Both the position numbers and the translations under genes were made by a program. From an uncultured Bacteroidales bacterium (GTDB lineage Bacteria > Bacteroidota > Bacteroidia > Bacteroidales > Paludibacteraceae), in contig UQNE01000001.1 of the NCBI GenBank assembly GCA_900542355.1, positions 124,001 to 188,000 on the forward strand: a stretch of 64,000 bases of DNA. Direction: 5' to 3'. Positions 28,009 through 37,240 of this stretch are shown in pieces (the first letter of the stretch is position 1; every line of letters begins with the position of its first letter). A model generated the notes under the pieces. The model saw only the letters and a list, made by a program, of their open reading frames with translations, had not been told where the DNA came from and did not search any database.

Positions 28009-29410
28009 ATGAGACAAAACAAACTACTATGGCTCTTGTCGTTGGGATGGTTCTCCGCGGCATTATGGGCGCAAACTGCTGCCACTGCATTGCCTTATTC
28101 CACAGGCTTTGAGGACGCAACCGACAATGCCGCATGGCAGATGTCGCAAGGCAACACTATCAACCGCTGGCAAATCGATACTGCCGCCTTTCAAGCAGGA
28201 AACCATGCACTCTACATCAGCAACGATCAAGGTGTCAATCATGCGTACTCCACAGGCGAAAAGACGCAACTACTCCAAAAAACCGCTCGAAGTGGGATAC
28301 CTGACCGACCTGGCCGACTCTACCACTTGGCATACCCTCGCTACCTGCGAAGGTACCACCGCATGGACACGCGTCATACTGCCTCTTACCTCCGATCCCG
28401 CTGTTGCGCAGCCTTACTTCGGATTCCGCTATGCACCCAACTACAACTATCGCAGTCAGGTCTATATCGACAAGATTTCAGTGCGCCGCCCCGCAGTCTG
28501 TGCTGCCCCGAGCAATCTGTATGTGGTCGATTCGTTGGCTACGCCGAGTAGCGTTACCTTCGCTTGGACAGGCAAAGCAGACAATGGATATACCGTCAGC
28601 CTATACGGCACAGACACCATCGTTATGCAAACGGCAGACACTTTCTGCGTCTTAGACGGGCTTACCGCTGCTACCCGCTACACCTATCGTGTAGAGATTC
28701 TTGCTCACTGCCAAGCAGGCGATGCTATCGACCTCCTCTCCCAATCGCTCACGCTCGCTACGGCATGCGCTCCGATAACCGATTTCCCGTGGCAGGAGAA
28801 CTTCGACAGCCTCCGTATCGGCACTTTCGACCAAATATGCTGGAGCAATGAGCATATCGCAGGTAGCGGCAGTTCGCTGTTTAGCATCTCCAATTCTGCA
28901 TGGGGAATAGGCGGCAACACCACCAATATGCTCAGTCTGTCTTATATGGCTGCCGGTACCTACACACAGTTAGTCTTGCCCGAGATGGACATACCCGCAG
29001 CCGAGTGCTACGACCTGATTCTCGACATCTACCGCCAAAACGGCAGTCGCTACCCGGGTGAGGGGGTGTATATCCTTGCCGAAACCGATACGCTCGCTTT
29101 TGTGCCTAACGACTACGCCGCTATCGGGCAGAACATCCCCGCCGAAACCGAAGCGGCTTGGTACACCTACCGTTTTACCCTTCCCCGCCGGGGTACACTG
29201 CGTATTGCGTTCCTCGCCAGAAGCGAGTATGGCAACCGTATCTGTATCGACAACCTATCGGTAGAGCATAACGGCAAAGTGCCTAGAGCAATCTTGCAGT
29301 CGTATGGTACCGACAATCGGACGATTAAAATTATCCATGGCGGACAAGTGTACATCGTGCGCGATGACAAGACCTACAACCTGCTCGGGCAAAGTGTGGA
29401 AATACAATAA
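28009..29410 (+). pseudogene. Frameshifted secreted protein (choice-of-anchor J and Fn3-like domains)
   Basis: Reading from the ATG at 28009 gives a signal peptide (MRQNKLLWLLSLGWFSAALW) and the start of an anchor-J/MAM-like sandwich (LPYSTGFED, then ALYISNDQGVNHAYSTG). Around 28250-28285 the sense moves to the next frame, resuming at KPLEVGYLTDLADSTTWHTL and running to 29410. The second frame holds an Fn3-like repeat (PSNLYVVDSLATPSSVTFAW), a second anchor-J sandwich (FPWQENFDSLRIGTFDQICW), and a C-terminal tail (GGQVYIVRDDKTYNLLGQ) common in gut Bacteroidales surface proteins. Besides the frame change, some strands expected between the two parts seem absent, so a small deletion is likely. 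A weak terminator follows. Confidence 0.7.
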
Positions 29411-29439
29411 ACCTTCGCCAATTCCGAAACAGAGCAACG

Positions 29440-29477
29440 CAAAGAGGGTGTTTATCAAGCCATAGACCCCCTCTTTG
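29440..29477 (+). terminator. Likely terminator after the disrupted gene
   Basis: CAAAGAGGG (29440-29448) pairs with CCCTCTTTG (29469-29477) across a 20-nt loop. The T-tract is weak (TATTTC). Confidence 0.55.
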
Positions 29478-29499
29478 TATTTCACAGACAAGAAAGAAA

Positions 29500-29582
29500 T
29501 TAATGGTTAATTACATGGCAATTAATGTTCCCTTAGTGTTCCCGCCATGCCTTAATCGTCAATTAACCGTTAACGGAGGATA
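29500..29582 (+). repeat. Dispersed intergenic repeat R2, copy b
   Basis: TTAATTACATGGCAATTAATG-like sequence leads to TTAACCGTTAACGGAGGA (29563-29580). A partial echo (ATTAACGGAGAACC) follows near 29641, and TTTTATATGGCA words at 29600-29620 also occur at 22060-22072. Confidence 0.6.
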
Positions 29583-29720
29583 ATGGACACCTACATGGTT
29601 TTATATGGCATTTTATATGGTCTTTAATGGCGAACATAGAGCATTAACGGAGAACCATAGCATACACGGAATCGCGATGTGCCATTTTGGTGCAGTTGCT
29701 CTGAGTGCATGCAAAATAAA

Positions 29721-29752
29721 TTTGCATACACCGATTTTTTATAGTAACTTTG
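29721..29752 (+). promoter_or_regulatory. Promoter of pheT
   Basis: TTTG (29721-29724), 20 nt, TAACTTTG (29745-29752). The predicted start near 29758 leaves a leader of only about 23 nt before pheT. Confidence 0.78.
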
Positions 29753-29780
29753 CAGCCGAATGAGAATATAAGTTTTTACT

Positions 29781-32255
29781 ATGAATATATCGTACAATTG
29801 GCTCAAACGCTACATCGCTCTTACCGACGATGCCGACACAGTTGCTAAGATCCTAACTTCTATCGGTTTGGAAGTAGGGACAGTAGAGAAAGTACAGACT
29901 ATCAAAGGCGGTTTAGAGGGCTTGGTGGTAGGCGAAGTGCTTACCTGCATCCCGCACCCCAACTCCGACCATTTGCATATCACCACCACGCGTATCGCTC
30001 CCCATGCCGAACCGTTGCAGATCGTCTGCGGCGCACCCAATGTGGCTGCGGGGCAGAAAGTCATCGTGGCTACTATCGGCACCGTCTTGTACGATGGCGA
30101 TGAGCATTTTACTATCAAACGCGGCAAGATCCGTGGCGAGGAATCGCTCGGTATGCTCTGCGCTGAAGACGAGATAGGCGTAGGTAACGACCACGCAGGT
30201 ATCATCGTTCTCCCTTCGGATACCCCTGTCGGAATGCCTGCCAAGGAGTACTATCATGTTGAAGACGATACACTCATCGAGGTGGATATCACCCCAAACC
30301 GCTCCGATGCTATCAGCCATTATGGCGTGGCACGCGACCTCTATGCCTACTACCAAGCACATAGGCAGAATATCCCCCTTACCAAACCGAGTGTGGACGC
30401 TTTTGCCGTGCAGAACCACAACCTGCCTATCGACATCACTATCGAAGATACCGACGACTGCCCACGCTACACAGGCGTGTCTATCGAGGGTGTAACCATC
30501 AAAGAATCACCCGATTGGCTCAAAAAAGCACTCACCACTATCGGTCTGCGTCCGATCAACAATGTGGTGGATGTTACCAACTTTGTTCTCCACGAGACAG
30601 GACAGGCGCTCCACTCTTTCGATGCCGACAAGATCAAAGGACACCGCGTGATTGTCCGCAAAGCACACGAGGGCGAGAAATTCACTACTCTCGACGGCGT
30701 AGAGCGCACCCTTTCGGCAGCCGACCTGATGATTTGCAATGCCGAAGAACCGATGACTATTGCCGGTGTGTTCGGCGGACTCAACTCCGGCATTACCGAC
30801 CAAACGAAGAATGTATTCCTCGAGAGTGCCTACTTCAACCCCGTTTGTATCCGTAAGACCTCGCGCCGTCATCAGTTGCAGACCGATGCTTCCTTCCGTT
30901 ACGAGCGCGGCTGCGACCCAAACAACACCCTTTATATCCTCAAGCGTTGCGCCCTGCTAATTCAAGAAGTGGCAGGAGGTAATGTAGCAATGGAGATCAG
31001 CGACAACGGTCAGACCTTCTTTGAACCTTTCCCTGTTACGATCAACATTCCCCGCGTGAATGCCTTGATTGGTAAGGAGATAGGCGAACAGACTATCGAG
31101 ACCATTCTCCGTGCATTGGAGATGGAGATTATCAGCAAAGAGGGCAACAATTGGCATATTACCGTGCCTCGCTACCGTGTAGATGTACAGCGCGAATGCG
31201 ATGTGGTGGAAGATATCTTGCGTATCTACGGCTACAACAATGTCGAGTTCCCGGAAAAGGTGAATACTAACCTCAGTTATAGCCCCAAGCCCAACCCACA
31301 GAAGTTGCAGACACGCCTCTCTGAGCAACTCACAGCCCAAGGTTTTTACGAGATTCTCAACAACTCGCTCACCAAGGTAGCGTACTACGAACCCTTGCAG
31401 ACCTACCCGTTGGCAGAGTGCGTCAAGATAAAGAACCCGCTCAGCCAAGACTTGGGCGTAATGCGTCAGACCCTTCTCTTCGGCGGCTTGGAGTCTATCC
31501 AACGCAATACTAATCGCAAGAATGCCGACCTCAAATTCTATGAGTTTGGCAACTGCTACCACTACCACGCTAACCCCGCCGCTCGTGAGCATAACCCCGA
31601 GAACCCGCTGGTGGAGTACTCCGAAGAACCGCACTTGGCACTTTGGCTCACCGGCAACAAGACCAAACAGTCGTGGATTCACAAAGACGAGAAAGCCACT
31701 TTCTATACGCTCCACGCTTATGTCAATACCCTTCTTACCCGTATGGGTGTCGATGTGGCACATTGTACGCTCGAGCCTTTCCATAACGAGTTGTTTGCCG
31801 ACGGACTGCTCCTCAAAGCGCAGAACGGCAAGCAGTTAGGCTATATGGCGGTGGTAGATAAGCGACTGGCTAAGCAGTTCGACATCGATGATGCTGTCTT
31901 CTATGCCGACCTCGATTGGAAACAACTGCTGCGCCAAAATAAGCAGTACAAACCGGTTATCAACGACCTGCCTAAGTTCCCCGAGGTAAAACGCGACTTT
32001 GCACTTCTCGTCGATAAGCAAGTCGAGTTCGCCGACCTGGCACGCGCCGCCTTCGAGACCGAGCGCAAACTGCTCAAGAATGTCTATCTGTTCGATGTCT
32101 ATGAGGGTAAGAACCTCGAACTGGGTAAGAAGTCGTATGCACTATCCTTTATCCTGCAAGACCCCGACAACACGCTCAAAGACAAGCAGATAGAGGCTAT
32201 CATGCAACGCCTCCAAAAGACCTTCGAGGACAAGTTCGGTGCTAAACTACGCTAA
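29781..32255 (+). CDS. pheT: Phenylalanine--tRNA ligase beta subunit
   Basis: Non-catalytic beta subunit of the alpha2beta2 enzyme: tRNA recognition and editing of mischarged Tyr-tRNA(Phe). The 824 residues show the N-terminal EMAP/OB tRNA-binding domain (about 40-150; VGEVLTCIPHPNSDHLHITT), the B3/4 editing region (about 215-390), the B5 domain (about 405-475), the catalytic-like core and the C-terminal anticodon-binding FDX-ACB domain (KFPEVKRDFALLVDK to the end). pheS is not in the window. The downstream envelope gene is 12 nt away and likely co-transcribed. Confidence 0.97.
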   Translation: MNISYNWLKRYIALTDDADTVAKILTSIGLEVGTVEKVQTIKGGLEGLVVGEVLTCIPHPNSDHLHITTTRIAPHAEPLQIVCGAPNVAAGQKVIVATIGTVLYDGDEHFTIKRGKIRGEESLGMLCAEDEIGVGNDHAGIIVLPSDTPVGMPAKEYYHVEDDTLIEVDITPNRSDAISHYGVARDLYAYYQAHRQNIPLTKPSVDAFAVQNHNLPIDITIEDTDDCPRYTGVSIEGVTIKESPDWLKKALTTIGLRPINNVVDVTNFVLHETGQALHSFDADKIKGHRVIVRKAHEGEKFTTLDGVERTLSAADLMICNAEEPMTIAGVFGGLNSGITDQTKNVFLESAYFNPVCIRKTSRRHQLQTDASFRYERGCDPNNTLYILKRCALLIQEVAGGNVAMEISDNGQTFFEPFPVTINIPRVNALIGKEIGEQTIETILRALEMEIISKEGNNWHITVPRYRVDVQRECDVVEDILRIYGYNNVEFPEKVNTNLSYSPKPNPQKLQTRLSEQLTAQGFYEILNNSLTKVAYYEPLQTYPLAECVKIKNPLSQDLGVMRQTLLFGGLESIQRNTNRKNADLKFYEFGNCYHYHANPAAREHNPENPLVEYSEEPHLALWLTGNKTKQSWIHKDEKATFYTLHAYVNTLLTRMGVDVAHCTLEPFHNELFADGLLLKAQNGKQLGYMAVVDKRLAKQFDIDDAVFYADLDWKQLLRQNKQYKPVINDLPKFPEVKRDFALLVDKQVEFADLARAAFETERKLLKNVYLFDVYEGKNLELGKKSYALSFILQDPDNTLKDKQIEAIMQRLQKTFEDKFGAKLR

Positions 32256-32267
32256 TCATCCACTAAT

Positions 32268-33101
32268 ATGAAGAAATTATCATTTGTTTTGTTGCTCCTT
32301 GCGGCAACACTGAGTCTCTCGGCACAAGATGTGATTTACAAGTTGTCGGGTGATTCTATCTTAGCAAAGGTAGAGGCCGTAACCGATGAGGCAATCACCT
32401 ATCACCGTTTTGACAATCCTGCGGGACCCGTCTATACTATCTCAGTGCAGAATGTGGCGTCTATCCGCTATGCCAATGGTGTGGTAGAGAAATACACTGC
32501 TGCCAACAGCAGTCTGCAATACCGCTCCAATGCCGCTATGGCGAGCGCACCGGCGCAGAATGTGCAAAATGTACCGCAGGAGAAAAGCAATGTGACTTAC
32601 AAGGTATCAGTCAATAAGAACGACCCTGCCACTCGCTCCGACTATCAAAAAGCACTTACTCGCAGCGGCAATACCTATTTCTATGGAGGCGATGCAATGG
32701 ACAAGAAAGCCTACCTCCGTTTCCTCGAAGCCAACTGCCCTGCCGCTTGGCAAAAAGCCAATACGGGTTATAAAACGGCTACAGCAGGTTGGTGTCTGCT
32801 CGGTATCGGTGCTGCTTTCGAGGTAGGCGGTGTCATCGGCGTGATTGCTACGGCTGGAAATATAGTTAATAACGAATCTGCCGACCCGTATGCAACGGCC
32901 AACGGCATATTGGGATTGAGTGCGCTTTACTATATCGGCGGTGTAAGTATCTTGGCTTCAATCCCCACACTTTGTGTCGGTTACGCCAAGATGCACAATA
33001 GCGTGGATGTCTATAATGTATCTTGCACCACGGCGCAGGCTCGCCCCTATTGGAGCGTTCAGACTAGCCGTAACGGCGTAGGCTTGGCATACAATTTCTA
33101 A
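32268..33101 (+). CDS. Exported hypothetical protein of a Bacteroidota-type family
   Basis: 277 residues with a signal peptide (MKKLSFVLLLLAATLSLSAQ). The following module (DVIYKLSGDSILAKVEAVTD, then YTISVQNVASIRYANG) is a small beta domain common at the N-terminus of exported Bacteroidota proteins of unknown role. The middle is polar and low-complexity. Two hydrophobic stretches (about 170-190 and 210-235) may be membrane spans. The end is aromatic (GVGLAYNF). It is 12 nt after pheT and ends before a strong terminator. Function unknown. Confidence 0.75.
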   Translation: MKKLSFVLLLLAATLSLSAQDVIYKLSGDSILAKVEAVTDEAITYHRFDNPAGPVYTISVQNVASIRYANGVVEKYTAANSSLQYRSNAAMASAPAQNVQNVPQEKSNVTYKVSVNKNDPATRSDYQKALTRSGNTYFYGGDAMDKKAYLRFLEANCPAAWQKANTGYKTATAGWCLLGIGAAFEVGGVIGVIATAGNIVNNESADPYATANGILGLSALYYIGGVSILASIPTLCVGYAKMHNSVDVYNVSCTTAQARPYWSVQTSRNGVGLAYNF

Positions 33102-33159
33102 TCAGCCCCAAAGAGGAGACTCCCTAAAAAGACCTCCGCTCCAACGCATAACGACATAA

Positions 33160-33198
33160 AAAAACACGGCAGGGACACCTATCCTTGCCGTGTTTTTT
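33160..33198 (+). terminator. Terminator of pheT transcription unit
   Basis: AAAAACACGGCA (33160-33171) pairs with TGCCGTGTTTTT (33186-33197), with further pairing inside, followed by T. A strong intrinsic terminator with A- and T-tracts in the stem. Confidence 0.9.
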
Positions 33199-33335
33199 GT
33201 ATCTGTGTGCATCCGATGCAACCACATCATTAAATCCGAAATGCTTTATTCAATGCATAATGATGAATGCATAAATAGTCGTTCCTTAAGAATACGCTAT
33301 TGTGTTGATAATCAGAAAAATAGTTGTGATTTCAC

Positions 33336-33366
33336 TTGCATAATTCCGCAAAATTTTATACCTTTG
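33336..33366 (+). promoter_or_regulatory. Transposase promoter of the IS5-family element
   Basis: TTG (33336-33338), 20 nt, TACCTTTG (33359-33366), 43 nt upstream of the transposase ATG. Confidence 0.65.
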
Positions 33367-33409
33367 TAGTGCAAAACTTTGCAGAAAAGTACAATAAAAA
33401 AGCGATATT

Positions 33410-34738
33410 ATGATAGGTCATTTATCCCATCCGTCCGAACAAGAATTGTTTCGTCCCCGTTTGGCGAGTTTCATAGCTCCCGACAACGAGTTGGTCTTGT
33501 TGGCTGATAAAATAGATTGGTCTTACTTTGAAACGGAGTTTGCACCTCTTTATTCGACGAAGGGCAGGAAAGCAGTCCCTATCCGCTCTATGGTGGGGTG
33601 TCTGCTATTGAAATACTTGTACAATTTGGGCGATGAGACATTGGCGAAGGCGTTGGAAACGAACCCTTATATGCAGTATTTTTGCGGTGAAGTGTTTTTT
33701 CGTTTCTCCTTTCCGTTTGACCCGAGTGAGTTTGTGCATTTTCGCAAACGCATAGGCGAGAAAGGTATCAATACGATATTCCAATACAGCATCAACCTTC
33801 ATGGCAAAGACGCAAAAGAGGATTTGGTGATGTCGGATACGACCGTCCAAGGCAACAATACCACATTCCCGACGGATGCCAAACTGTACAAGAAAGTGAT
33901 CGACGGTTGCAATCGTATTGCTAAGAAAGAGGGTGTTGAACAGCGTCAGATGTGCACGCGCAAGAGCAAGGAACTACTGCGTCAGACCTACAACTCGCAA
34001 CACCCCAAGCGTGCCAAAGCGGCTAAGTCCGCCATGCGTCATTTGAAGACGCTAGCGGGCAGGCAAGTACATGAATTAGAGGTCAAATTGAGCGATGAAA
34101 CAAAGAAAGTGTATGAGGAGATTCTGAAAATTTACCATCATATTTTAGCGCAAACGCGCCAAAGTAAAGATAAGATTTACAGTCCCCATAAGCCCTACAC
34201 GACTTGCATAGCGAAAGGGAAAGCGGGTATCCCTTATGAGTTTGGCAACAAGGTAGGCATGATAACCACGGCGAAGAGTCGTATTGTGATAGCGATAAAG
34301 GCTTTTGAGGGTAATCCTCATGATAGTAAGACTATAGAACCGTTGTTGCAACAGATGGAGGATAATCATCAGGCACTGCTCAAATGTTTGGCTTATGACC
34401 GTGGCGGGCGAGGTGCCAAGGCGATAAAAGGGGTGGAGATTTTGACATCGGGTAAGCCCAATGCGACAGACAGTGCCCAAGACCGTGCAAAGAAAAGGTA
34501 TCCGTTTAGACGCAGAGCGGGGATAGAACCCCACTTGGGGCACTTGAAGTATGACTATCGTATGCTGAAAAATTATCTCTATGGCAAAGCATCATCAACT
34601 ATCAATGCGATGATGGCGGCTACTGCGTGGAACTTAAAGAAGATGATGAGGAAACTCAAATCTTTTTTGGACTTTTTGTGCAGATATTATGCCGCACTTA
34701 CTACAGACCCTAGGTTGATTATGTTATCTGAAATCTAA
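33410..34738 (+). CDS. IS5-family transposase
   Basis: 442-residue DDE transposase. The N-terminal region (IDWSYFETEFAPLYSTKGRK) is the DUF772-type DNA-binding part, and the catalytic acidic residues are likely in MSDTTVQGNNTTFPTDAKLY (first D), KCLAYDRGGRG (second D) and RRRAGIEPHLGHLKYDYRM (E). The stop codon overlaps the right inverted repeat. Apparently intact. Confidence 0.93.
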   Translation: MIGHLSHPSEQELFRPRLASFIAPDNELVLLADKIDWSYFETEFAPLYSTKGRKAVPIRSMVGCLLLKYLYNLGDETLAKALETNPYMQYFCGEVFFRFSFPFDPSEFVHFRKRIGEKGINTIFQYSINLHGKDAKEDLVMSDTTVQGNNTTFPTDAKLYKKVIDGCNRIAKKEGVEQRQMCTRKSKELLRQTYNSQHPKRAKAAKSAMRHLKTLAGRQVHELEVKLSDETKKVYEEILKIYHHILAQTRQSKDKIYSPHKPYTTCIAKGKAGIPYEFGNKVGMITTAKSRIVIAIKAFEGNPHDSKTIEPLLQQMEDNHQALLKCLAYDRGGRGAKAIKGVEILTSGKPNATDSAQDRAKKRYPFRRRAGIEPHLGHLKYDYRMLKNYLYGKASSTINAMMAATAWNLKKMMRKLKSFLDFLCRYYAALTTDPRLIMLSEI

Positions 34739-34774
34739 TTCTTAAGGAACGACTATATAAAAAGATAAGATAGG

Positions 34775-35950
34775 TTACATTTCTTGGAGGCAATCGGTTA
34801 GGATAGTTAGGATATCGTTTTCTTGGAGGGGTACCCATGCGGAATCGAGGCCTTCGTTGAGGGCAATATGTTGTGCTATTTCGGGTAGGCGGGATGCGTC
34901 AATGCCCACTTGCGGTAGCGTCATAGGGATACCTAATTCGTGATAGCAACCATATAATGCGTGTATTGCCGCTTCGGGGGTATCGGTGTGCCATATATGG
35001 TTTCCGAAGGATGTGATGCGTTCGACCACTTGCGCGTGGAGGTCGCCGGTGGTATGGGTGAGTATATACATCATCCAACGTGGAGCAACGATGGCGAGGC
35101 CTATGCCGTGTGTGATGTCGTAGAATCCCGACAGCGCGTGTTCGATGGCATGCAACGGCCATCCGCTCTCGCTGTTGCCCAGTGCATATATACCATTGCA
35201 GCCCAATGTGCAGGCGTAGAATATCTCTGCGCGCGCGTTGTAATCCTCCGGGTTCTGTAGCACGACATGCACATTCTTACAAAGCGACCGTACCGCTCCC
35301 TCCATAAAGGCATCGTTCATGTCAATATGGTCGGCGCAGAAATACTGCTCCATGATATGGCTGATACAATCTGCCACGCCCGCCAAGGTGTGCATAGGGG
35401 GCACGGTGAAGGTATAGGTGGGGTCTATGAAACTGACTGCGGGGAAATTGGTAGGTGCGAGGTAGCCGATTTTATCGTGTGTTTCGGGGCGTGAGATGAC
35501 CCCTCCGCAGTCGTATTCGCTTCCTGTGGCGGCGAGGGTGATGATATCTACGATGGGGAGTGCAGCCAATGTCTTCACTTTGCGGGTGATAAGGTTCCAC
35601 GTTTCACCGTTGTACTTTGCGCCCGCAGCGATGGCTTTGGAGCAGTCTAAGACGGAACCTCCGCCGACACTCAGAATGACATCGATATGTTTCTCCTTGC
35701 ATAGTCGCACTCCCTCCACCACGCTTGTGGAATACTTGGGGTTGGGTTCAATACCCGGCAACTCGGTTATCTCGGCATCGGACAAGAGGGCATATACCTT
35801 GTCGTAGAGGCCTGAACGTTTGATACTTCCGCCGCCGTAGGTGAGCAGGATTCGTTTTCCGAACTGTGCCATAACGCGTGGCAATTTCTCATCGACCACT
35901 CCGCGCCCGAAAATGAGACGCGTGGGTGTTTGATAATCAAAGTTTTGCAT
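34775..35950 (-). CDS. Iron-containing alcohol dehydrogenase
   Basis: NAD(P)H-dependent alcohol/aldehyde oxidoreductase of the group III (YqhD/butanol dehydrogenase) type. The ATG at 35950-35948 (MQNFDYQTPTRLIFGRG) gives 391 residues; a longer upstream start would lie over the promoter. The cofactor motif GGGSVLDCSKAIAAG is at about residues 95-110. Metal ligands are expected in FIDPTYTFTVPPMHTLAGVA, the downstream H-rich AIEHALSGFYDITHGIGLAI and neighbouring residues, all present. Physiological substrate unknown; fermentative aldehyde reduction is likely. Confidence 0.92.
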   Translation of the reverse strand: MQNFDYQTPTRLIFGRGVVDEKLPRVMAQFGKRILLTYGGGSIKRSGLYDKVYALLSDAEITELPGIEPNPKYSTSVVEGVRLCKEKHIDVILSVGGGSVLDCSKAIAAGAKYNGETWNLITRKVKTLAALPIVDIITLAATGSEYDCGGVISRPETHDKIGYLAPTNFPAVSFIDPTYTFTVPPMHTLAGVADCISHIMEQYFCADHIDMNDAFMEGAVRSLCKNVHVVLQNPEDYNARAEIFYACTLGCNGIYALGNSESGWPLHAIEHALSGFYDITHGIGLAIVAPRWMMYILTHTTGDLHAQVVERITSFGNHIWHTDTPEAAIHALYGCYHELGIPMTLPQVGIDASRLPEIAQHIALNEGLDSAWVPLQENDILTILTDCLQEM

Positions 35951-35970
35951 AGTATAACATATTTGGTTTG

Positions 35971-36002
35971 CAAAATTACATAAAAAAAGCGACTTGTGCA
36001 AA
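35971..36002 (-). promoter_or_regulatory. Promoter of the iron alcohol dehydrogenase gene
   Basis: Minus strand TTTG (36002-35999), 20 nt, TAATTTTG (35978-35971). It lies next to the 3' end of the TolC-like gene, so the dehydrogenase is transcribed independently of the efflux operon. Confidence 0.75.
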
Positions 36003-36004
36003 TG

Positions 36005-37240
36005 TCATTCGCCGATAGCCGTGGCGAGCGTTGCTTGTGCGATGAAAGCGTCGGCGACATCGGTGAGATAGGTTTGGTATAGTTCGTTGTAGGCAGTTCG
36101 CGCGGCGATGAGTTCGAGGAGGGACATTTCGCCTTTATGGTAGCCCTGTGTGCGTTGGTGCAACACTTGTGCAGCGTCTGCGAGCGTGCGGGTGAACGTT
36201 GTCATCAGTCGCGACTTGGCAGCATAGGCGTAGTAGGTTTGTTGCACCTCGGTGAGAATCTGCTGCTGCAAGGCTTGTACATTCATTTCGGCTTGTTTTA
36301 TTTGCGCTTTTGCCTGCTGCACGGGTCCTTTGTTGGCAGAGGAGAACTTGATGGGGATACTGAACCCGACGGAGAACCCGTCAAAAGGCGGGGCAGGTGC
36401 TTCCTCGTTTCGCACACGCATGGCATGAGTGTAACCTGCTTCGAGGGTGAGTTCGAGGTGTTGCGCCGCCTTGATGACCCGCAGTTGCTGCTGTGTGAGT
36501 GTTTTCTCGGCGACAGCGCGTATCAGGTCTGCACGGTTGGCGAGTGCGCGTTGTTGGAGTTCTTCGAGCGAGGCAGTGGGGAGAGGTACGATAGGCAAGA
36601 TACTGTCGGTGATACCTGTGAGCGTCTCGCCGCTGATTAGGGACAGGTCTGCCAGGGCATTCTGCTTTTCCACCAAGGCGTTCTGCCATTGGTGGAAGCA
36701 GAGATTCGCCTCCACTTGAGATTGCATAGCGGTAGCCTTGTCGGTATCGCCCACCGACAGACGCAAACTGTCTCCCCGTGCTATTTCGCTCATAATCAGG
36801 TAGGTAGTATGGTACACTTGTTCGGATTGTATAGCCAACCACGCCATTGCATACATCTCTGCAGCCTGTTGCCGGAGGTTTCTGAGATAGTCAGCCACTG
36901 CTGCGCGTGTAACTTCCACCTCTGCTTTTGCCGCGCCGATATTTGCTGCCCTCTCGCCACCGAGAGGGATGGTATAAGCCAATCCGACATCGAATGTCTG
37001 CCCCATCTGCAAGTTCCAATCTTGGTTATTTCCGTATGAAAAACTCAGTTCAGGGTCGCGAAACACCCGCGCTGCCTGCTCTCCCGCCAAGGCCATATCG
37101 ATGGCATATTTTTCGGCGAGATAGGCAGTGTTCTGCGAGGCTACTTTTTGGAGGAATGTCTCGTAATCGGGCAAGACCGATGCCTTAGCACTACAGCATA
37201 AGGCGGTGATTATCATCAAGTTAAGCGTCAATCGTTTCAT
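36005..37240 (-). CDS. TolC-family outer membrane efflux protein (CusC/CzcC type)
   Basis: Outer membrane channel of a heavy-metal RND efflux complex. The ATG 37240-37238 gives 411 residues with a signal peptide (MKRLTLNLMIITALCCSAKA), two repeated helical halves (YAIDMALAGEQAARVFRDPE onward, and YHKGEMSLLELIAARTAYNE near the end) and the beta-barrel segments of the family. It overlaps the end of the RND pump gene by 20 bp. It appears intact, unlike the two genes upstream of it. The longer in-frame start at 37342 lies deep within the pump gene. Confidence 0.85.
   Translation of the reverse strand: MKRLTLNLMIITALCCSAKASVLPDYETFLQKVASQNTAYLAEKYAIDMALAGEQAARVFRDPELSFSYGNNQDWNLQMGQTFDVGLAYTIPLGGERAANIGAAKAEVEVTRAAVADYLRNLRQQAAEMYAMAWLAIQSEQVYHTTYLIMSEIARGDSLRLSVGDTDKATAMQSQVEANLCFHQWQNALVEKQNALADLSLISGETLTGITDSILPIVPLPTASLEELQQRALANRADLIRAVAEKTLTQQQLRVIKAAQHLELTLEAGYTHAMRVRNEEAPAPPFDGFSVGFSIPIKFSSANKGPVQQAKAQIKQAEMNVQALQQQILTEVQQTYYAYAAKSRLMTTFTRTLADAAQVLHQRTQGYHKGEMSLLELIAARTAYNELYQTYLTDVADAFIAQATLATAIGE

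Larger units (their letters stand above)
33275..34756 (+). mobile_element. Complete IS5-family insertion sequence
   Basis: Perfect 19-bp inverted ends, ATAGTCGTTCCTTAAGAAT (33275-33293) and its complement at 34738-34756, enclose one transposase gene. The element is 1482 bp and is flanked on both sides by ATAA (33271-33274 and 34757-34760), a 4-bp target duplication. Intact ends, ORF and duplication indicate a recent insertion. It landed downstream of the pheT unit and broke no recognisable gene. Confidence 0.93.
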
